Assembly (NCBI GenBank): GCA_963682025.1
Contig: OY821519.1
Coordinates: 144,078,429 to 144,142,428 of the forward strand
From: Cordilura impudica
Taxonomy: Eukaryota; Arthropoda; Insecta; Diptera; Scathophagidae
Length of the DNA: 64,000 bases
Reading direction: 5' to 3'
Part shown: one piece after another, positions 35,001-44,000 of the stretch
Position numbering within the stretch: the stretch's first letter is position 1
Layout of the letters: each line of letters opens with the position of its first letter
The notes under the pieces: model-generated
What the model was told of the DNA's origin: nothing
Database searches by the model: none
What the model saw: only the letters and a program-made list of their open reading frames with translations
Translations under genes and position numbers: made by a program

Positions 35001-38000
35001 AGAAAAAAGTAGAGAAAAAAGGATTACAAATCCTAGATTGAAATTGTAAATAAATAAAATTGTAAAATAAAAAGTATTTTTTGTATAAATAAAAAATGTG
35101 TTAAAAGAAAACTTTACTTATAATACGGAAAATAATTCACACGCGAAAGTCGAGCCAAGACTACAAAACAATCGATAAAATTAATATTGAAAAAATCTTC
35201 TCGTTTTAGATTTACGGAACTTAGATTTTAAAAAAAATTGAATTGTTCAGAGCTCCCAAGGTATCTTTATACCCTATACCACTATGTGGTTTGGGTATAA
35301 TGACTTTGTGCTGCTGTTTGTAACAACCAAAAATATTTGACCTAGACCCATCTTTAATTATACCGATCGAATCAGAATCACTTTCTGAGTTGATTTAACA
35401 ATGTCCGTCCGTCCGTCCGTCCGTCCGTCCGTCCGTCCGTCCGTCCGTCCGTCCGTCCGTCCGTCTGTGTGTCCATGTAAAGCTTGTAATCAAACTGCAG
35501 GTCGCAAATATGAATATATTTTGATGAAATTTGGTATATAAGCTTTTATAGGCCATGGGATGAACGCTATTGAAATTGGTGAGAATCGGTCCATGTTCAG
35601 ACCTAGCCCCCACACAAATTACCCATATGAAATCGACATAAATTGCCATAAGATCCAAATTGTCATATAGATCTTACTCAAATTGGGTTTGTATGCGTTC
35701 ATTACATCCACTAGTGAGTAGTCCAAAAATGATCCCTTTGACCCCATATAGAGCTGCTTCCCGATCTTCACTTAAATCTATTAAAAAACAAAAATATTGC
35801 TCTGATTCTTCTCAAATTTTGTTTGTATATATTTTTGCAAAATACAAGAGACTTTACCAAACATGATTAGGATCGGTCCATTTTTGGACCTAGTCCCTTT
35901 ATACATATAGCATCCGATATGAACTTTTTCATATCTGCAGCCAAAAAAATTAATAAAAATCACATTCAAATTTGGTTTATGCTTATTTTCTATATCGAAG
36001 TAGTTGGACCGAAAGATAGGGTCTCTAAACCATGGTATAGGGTATCATATAGTCGGTCTAGACCGACTATAATTTTCTTACTTGTTTTTTATTATAGCTT
36101 TTATTTAATTTTTTTTTAATACCTTTTCTCCAATTATGGTGCGGATATCTCTTTTTGTCGAGACTTAATAGATTGCTTCGTACTAAATACAACGGAGGTT
36201 TGTATACTATAGAAGAAAAAGACAGGGAAAGGCTGCGGGAACTGTCTACTCTGATAACAAGGATAAAAGCATCGGGAGGACGAAAGACTAAAGGCATGAA
36301 AATAAGCGAGAACATATTAGGCTATAATAAAGAACGTGAAGACAACAAAACGTGAAAACGTGTAAAATAACGATTTTGAAAATTTTATTGCGAGTGAAGT
36401 TATGAATACGAAGATTACACATGTAAATGACAACGAAGAATAATGGAAATTTTAGTGACTGATAAAAAAATTGGAGGCGAAAATAAACTGAAACTCTGAT
36501 TAAATGATTGAAAGTTAACATTAAGAAATCGATCGAACAGTGAAGTTAGTGTCGAAGAGTAAATCCATAACAAATCTGAAAGAACAATTCAGCAGATATG
36601 AAATTTCATAACATAATTAACATAATTTTTCATGATAATTTTTCCTTTTAATTGTAAATATGGTTTACGTAAAAAATTTAATGTGTTGGAGAAAATTCTG
36701 ACAATTCTGTTTTTGATTTAACGAAAATTATACGCCTGTGAATAATTCCTTTGTAATTTAAATCAAGCAAAATTTTTAGGAAAATATATGTATAAACTGA
36801 ATTCCCTTTTTGTCCGCAGAAAAAGTGTTGAATTAATCAGTTAACTTGAACGAAATTTCTTTTCAACAAAATTTGATAGAAAATAATTTTTTTTAATTTT
36901 ATAAAATAGAAAATTTAATTATACATTTTTGTGGAAAGTTCTAAAATATTTCCGAATGAATACTCAGGTACAGATCGGAAAATTATTTTTATTTTGACAT
37001 CTGAGAAAATTATGGGAAATCGTTTAGATAATTTTCTGAAAATTTAAGCATTTAACACGGATTATTGGGGCATCAATTCAGGAATGGGACAAACTTCATT
37101 ATAATTGCTACCTGCAGCTTATCGACGATACTTGGGGGGAAAGAACAGCTACGGACGGTAAGAAGGAAACGCGAAGTGGAAAATTTATTTGAAAAATCAC
37201 CTGGAAAACTGAAAATTTAGGAAGACGCCGGTAGCTTCTTCTATAAACTCAATTTATTTTACTCTACTTTATTTGACTTTCGATACAACATGACCAAATA
37301 CTAATCAGACTGGATAAGGCGTTGCATAGGGGCATACAACTACATCTGGGTTTTAACAGATATCATGCGACCATTGAACAGCCGACTCCGGAAACCCTTT
37401 CCGAAACACTAAAAAGGTGTTTAAGTTCAACCTGCAATAATGGCATTAAGATACCCGAGTGCTTTATTCCGTTAGTAAATGAAGTCTATTTACCTCACAT
37501 TATTTCATACCGGATAATAATTTCGTGGCGTGTATTTAAGGCCGTGGGAAATCCTGAAAGAATACGCAGGATAATTGGAGAGGAGCATAGATGAGCCTAT
37601 CGCAATTCAAGTGAATAGCCACCAGATCCTGGAGAAACTCTACTGTCCGCGCATGGGGATTCTTATAAAGCAGTACGCAAAGGACTTGAATTTTGTAAGC
37701 TGAACAAATGTGACAGACATTCAAATAAATCCAAACTTCAACCGACCCCGGTTCCAAACTATCAAGGCGAAATTTTGCACATTAACATATTCGAGATTCA
37801 ACGGCTGAAATTTATCAGTTCCGTTGACAAATTCCCAAAATTCGCTAAACTTTTCCACATTAACTATCGATTCGCGATACATCTGGGGAACAAATTATCC
37901 AGGGTCTTACGTTATTTTATTGCACCTTGCATGATCGTGTCGGATAATGAAAGGTGCTTTTAAGTACAATTATTCTGAATTTTATAACGTCATTGAACTT

Positions 38001-41000
38001 CCATGTTCATATAGTTTACACCTGTGAGGTTAATGGAAAGGTTCCATTCAAACCTTATCGAGATATTTAGGTATTTCTCTAGGAATATAGGGAAGCTTGC
38101 TCCAAAGGACTTAATTATTCTTACAGTGGATCATTATAATAATATGATACACTCGATTATTAAGAGGAAACCGTTGGAAATTTTTTTCAATGGGCTTGAA
38201 CGGTTTAATTACCGACAATTGACAAATTTTCCTGACCAGGTCAATGAGGATATTCGTGGCCTTATAATATAATATAATCAGAAGGTGATAAATGGCCGCC
38301 TGAATAGGAATAGATCTTATCGAATTGTAGCATAATCGAATTTATTTTTAAGAAGGAACTGTTAATACTTGGAAAGTACTATATTCTTTGAGAAGATATT
38401 GTTGGAAGAATTAATAGTGTAATTTGTAAATTATAGTTTTAAAATTTACCACAATGGGAACAGAAATTATAAATAATTATTGAAATATAATTGCATGTGA
38501 AGTTGTGTATGTTAGACTTTATATTTTACTTTTGTCATTAAAGAATAATTACCTTTTTACCTCTGCCCGATTCTATGCATAGCACCAATTATGAGTACTA
38601 TAAGCTGCACATGAATACTAACTGATATTTTACATTTCACATTTTTAAGTTTTTTTTTCTACTTGTCACGTACGTATCAGCCACCGCTTATAACGATCAA
38701 AAATGGACAAAGTTGGATTATAAATGGACACCTGAGCGTCGTACATGTGATGCAACTGGACACATTGGAGGAGATGCTTCAAAAAAATACAGACATATTT
38801 ACCGCTACAGCAACTGATGAAAAGGGTAAGAAGATGTTCGAATATCAATTCCGAAAAGCTTACGACCGAATAAAAACCATAAGAGTAACCACATGTAATA
38901 AAAGATCTATAGAATGGATTGGCTCTGTTTGGAAATGTCTCACCGGATACCCAGATGCAAGCGATTGGGGGAAAATTATGGAAAGCCAACAAAAACTAAT
39001 CGGGAACATCGAGCAACACTACGTCATAAATAAAAAAATATTTGGCGCAACGGATGATCTATTAGGAAAAATGAATGACGTCACCGAAAGATTCAACAAT
39101 AAAATAGTAGTACCGGAATCAGACGAAGTCGTGAGATATGTATTAAAGCAAATGGTAGCAATCAAGGAAGAAATTTGCGAAATTGTAAATCCAAATGGCT
39201 AAAAGCGGCATCGTCAACACCAACTTATTAAATATGGAGAAAATCTATCAAATTATCAGGTTTAACTGCTCCCATTTGCTAATGAGATAGAGGCTATAGA
39301 ACTTGGGGAACCAAGTATTTTTTCGAATGGAAATGCACTCGATACCGAAAATGGATCCTAGTAGATATAATAAAATTCTACAAAGAGCGGCTGTATCTCA
39401 ACATCGTCAGTTTAATTTGGAATACAGTACGGTCCTCTTAAATCTCGAGACCACCTAATGGCATCAAAGATCAGTGCTCATCGCTCAACAATGCTACAAT
39501 TTTCGATAATATTGAGGGGGATTAACGCGAACTGTACATTTCGAAACGACAATAGAACAAATAGAAGATTGTCTTGTATATATAACTTATTTTAAAGGAA
39601 ACGTTTTATCAGAGATGAGCGCTGTCAGCATGAACGGAACATACCTCATACGAGTTTTCAATGAGACAATTGTAGTCGGGAAGAGAAATTTTACAAATCG
39701 CAAGCGCAATCACAGGCGCTTCCTCCCTTACTGACAAACGTACACGAAGAAATGAGCAAAATTGACACACATATTTTCCATGAACTCCACGAAAGAAATA
39801 TTAAACACAATCGAAATCTAATAGAGCACGTAAATCTGTCCTTGTGGTCAAATATAGGAAATTTTTCGTGTATCATTGCGACGACGATCATTCTAATCGT
39901 GATTTGGAGAAAAATATTCGGTCGTATCTCCATACCAGCCCTAAATCCTATAGACCATGTGAAAAAAAGGGGCAAACTGATCAGCGGGACGCGTATTTTT
40001 AAGGAGGAGGGAGTTAACACCACACACTTTAAAGCTTCACCGTAACCGTGGCGAATCAGCGATTATTCTATTTGGCGTGTGTTGCAATATGATACGTATA
40101 TTTTGCAAGTGCATTTGTGCCTGTGAAACCATGGGAAGTAAATTGGCTTAACTTTCCCACTAATTTTAGCTAGGCTAAGCCTAATTGTAAAATAATTTTA
40201 AGTATACATAATTCGTAGAGATAATTTAAGTTAGTGCAATTCTAGGCTACAACCAGTTAGTTGCTGTAAAAAGATTGTTCAACTAAACTTAAATTCACCA
40301 TTGGTGGCCCAACCTTTAACTTTTTTATAACGTGGTCGACACTATGTTTAACTCAGCAATAACTTGGTAAAATTAGGTACATGTTCCACCCTACTCCCAT
40401 ACATATGACACCTAAGATCGAAATTATGATATAGATCTCGGTCAAACTTTGTTTATGTGTGTGTCAATTACACCCATAAATCCGCAGTCTGAAAATAAAC
40501 CCCATTCGTAGTCCTAGTGCCAATATAAAACTGCTTCACGCTCTTTACTTAATTTCATCCAAAAAAAAAATATTGCACGGCTTCTCAAATTCTTCCAAAA
40601 AATAAGTGACTTTACCAAATTTGGTTGTGCTCAGTGTTTACTTACTTTTATTTATTTATTTATTTAAGTCTATGGACCGAGCCATTTCAGACTGATTAAA
40701 AACTTATAGGCTATTACAAAATAAATAATAACAACATATTAAACAAGTAACAGTATTAATATTATTGATTTAAAAAGTTAATGATATTATGTTTAATTAA
40801 ATTGATGCTGGAGGAGAAATCAATGAGTTCATATAATTCGTTAAAGTTGGAGCACATTCTCCTGAATGGATCGGCATTTGCGTGATTTGATTGGAAAAAC
40901 TGGAAGTGTAAAGGTTCATAGTGTCGTAAAGGGCGGAGAGGAACTTTAAAAGTAATGTTGTGTAAAAGAAATTCTGATTTGACATCGCCGTTAATGAGGT

Positions 41001-44000
41001 TCAATATAAATGAAATGTTCAGCATAGTTCGCCTACTCTTAAGAGTCGGAAGTTTTATAAGAGCGAGACGGCTTGTATAAGGAGGAAGATTAAATCCTGA
41101 ATTCCAGTTTAACTCCCTTAGACAAAAAAGAAGGAATTGTTTTTGAACAGATTCAACGTGATATGAGTGAACATTATACGAAGGGTCCCAGATAAGAGAA
41201 CCATATTCTAGAATAGGTCGAAAGAGTGAGATGTAGAGTTGTTTAGTTACGTAAGGATCAGAAAATTCTTTAGCCCATCCTTTTATGAAAGCTAGCACCC
41301 CTCTGGCTTTATTTACAGTGGCATTAATATGTGATTTGAAATCCAATTTGGTATCGAGTAAAATGCCAAGATCCACAAATGAAGCAACCAACTCCAGTTG
41401 GAATCCATTTAAAAAAAATTCAGCAATTGCAGCATTCTTTCTGGCAAATCGCATATGCTTACATTTTTTTAAATTGAGTTCCATTGCGTTGACAGTACAC
41501 CAAGTGCAAAACTGTTTAAATCATGTTGGAGATAAATAGAATCGGAGATGGTGTTATATGTAAGGAAAATTTTAACGTCGTCGGCGTACAGCAAAATATT
41601 CGAATATTTAATAACATGAGGCAAGTCGTTAATGAATAGTGAAAACAATATAGGACCAAGGTGGCTGCCTTGTGGCACACCAGATAAAACATTTATATTT
41701 TTCGAAATTGCGTTGTTAAATATCACTTTCTGCGTTCTGCCCGTAATATGATTTGATCCAGCTTAAACAAATGTGCGAAAAGCCCATTAAATCCAGTTTT
41801 TTAACTAAAAGTTTGTGATTGACTTTGTCAAAAGCCTTGCTAAAGTCAGTGTACACGGCATCTGTAATTTTATTTTGTAAAAATCCACGATTGAGGAGAG
41901 TTGCAAAATTCAAAATATTAGTAATTGTTGAGCAGCCCTTGCGAAAACCATGTTGAAAAGTTGATAAAATAGATGAAGTGTGAAAGAAGATAGCATCAGT
42001 AATAAATTTTTCGAATAGTTTCGGGATTGCACTTAATTTGGCAATACCTCTGTTGTTTTTTACATTGGCTTTGCTACCAGATTTATGTAATGGGATGATG
42101 AACGATTCTTTCCAGGATTTTGGAAAATAGCCATATTTAATAGAGGTGTTAAAAAGCAGATTTAATGGCAAGGATAATCCGTAGGCACAGCGAATTAAGA
42201 TGCAGGAAGGTATTCCATCAGGTCCATTCTTGTAAGTGAATTTTAGTTTTCTAGAGCTTGAAATTATGTCAGAAGTTAAGATAGGCGGAAAAGAGAATGG
42301 TAAAGTTGAATCCAGTGGAAAAGGATAGTTTGAGAAACTAGACTCGGCATCAGAGTATGTGGCGGCAAAAAAATCAGCAAAAATATCAGCAATTTCAAAA
42401 ATATCACTAGACTTTCGGTCCAGAAATTTTATTTCGGCTGGAAAACCCACAGATTTTCGTTTACAGTTGACAAAATCATAGAAAGATTTTGGGTTGTACT
42501 TAAAATTATTTTTTATCTTGATCAGGTAGTTATCATATAAAAATTTGTTCATCAGATTATATTCAGCCCGTGCAACAGAATATTTACCGTAATCTGAGCT
42601 GGTTCCAGATTTTTTGTACTTTTTGAACCATTTATTTTTCAAGTTTTTTAGTTTAGATAATTGTTTTGATCTCCACGGAGGTCCAGATTGTTTGCAGGTT
42701 ACACGTTTAGGAATACATACATCCATAAACGAAAAAAGTTTTTCATAAAATATATCAACCATCCTGTCAATAGCACTTTGGGATACAATTGGAACAGATA
42801 GTAGTTCAAGCCAGTTTGTTTCGCCAATAAGTTGGTTTAGTAAATTGAAATCAGTTTGTAGAAAATTAAATTGAAAATTATTTTTTGAATATGTGACTGA
42901 ATTAACTGCTGCAGGAACGTAAAAACAAATATCAGTTGTTGGATGGTATATGTCTTCGGGGTTTGTGATTGCTGCAGTGCGCGAGATTGCAAAAGAATGC
43001 CATATTCGTTATATACGTTGTTGATTTGAAAAAGACATAAATCAGCCAATCGGTCAAAAAACTCATCTTTCCAATCATCAGTTACTCCTGGAGTGAGATA
43101 TGGAGCATCGGACATAATATTCCAGGAAATTGACGGAAAATTAAAATCACCCATTACCAACATTGCGTCATTTGGGCCAGCAAACTCTACAACATTTTTA
43201 ATAGCTTCCAAGTGATTAAAATATATTGTTGGATCGGAAGAAGGAGGAATGTAGGAGCAGGTTATAAACAGTTTTTGATGTTCTAATTTAACTACAGCAC
43301 TAATAAATTCGATGTCCGATATTGGAATCGGCAAAAGCTCAGATGAAAAATTAGATGAAACTGCAATAAGAACACCTCCACCTATGCGAATGGATCGATC
43401 ACATCTGTAAATTTGGTAATTGCTGCACAAAATTTCTGAATTTAAAACATGAGACTTTAACCAGGTTTCAGAAAAAACTAAGATATCGTATATAAAACCA
43501 AAGCTTTCAAAAAATAATCTATTAAGTTTCGTATTTAATCCACGGACATTTTGATACGCAATGTTTATGCAGTTATCACGATTCAAAATTAGTTTTTTGA
43601 TATATGATGTTCGAGGGATGAGATAGTTACAATGTTTTCAGATCTATTATTTTCTTTATATATATATTTCCGAACAAGAGTATTATTTGGCCAAAATTTA
43701 GGATCAACTATTCTATCAAAAATATTTCCAGGCACTGTAATTTTAAAAGATACGATATTTCTCGGTTGTGAGTACTTAAACTTATAAGTGGATATATCAG
43801 CATCAACTCCAAGTTTGGTTTTTATGTAATAGGTTATATCTTCTTCAGAAGTTTCGGAAGCAAACCGAGAAGCGAAAATTGTTTCTTTAGGAGCTACAAC
43901 TTTTAACTCTTTAGGAACATTTGAAACAGGCACTCTCTCAGACGTTTTTTGAAGGCCCTGAGTAGTTAAGGCTGTGTCGGATATAGCAATAGTTGGCGTT

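Larger units (their letters stand above)
33831..40320 (+). mobile_element. Decayed errantivirus (Ty3/gypsy LTR retrotransposon with env)
   Basis: Two diverged LTRs (33831-34139 and 40041-40320), a primer-binding site right after the left LTR, integrase and envelope remnants in order on the + strand. I see no reverse transcriptase or protease; the expected region (34160-37300) holds family A copy A6 and unrecognised sequence, so pol is largely deleted. It is an old, non-functional endogenous element in P450 intron 4. Confidence 0.85.

Noticed and set aside
41285..41539. Plus-strand ORF across the LINE
   Set aside because: Shadow of the LINE ORF2, which reads on the minus strand with clear RT motifs.
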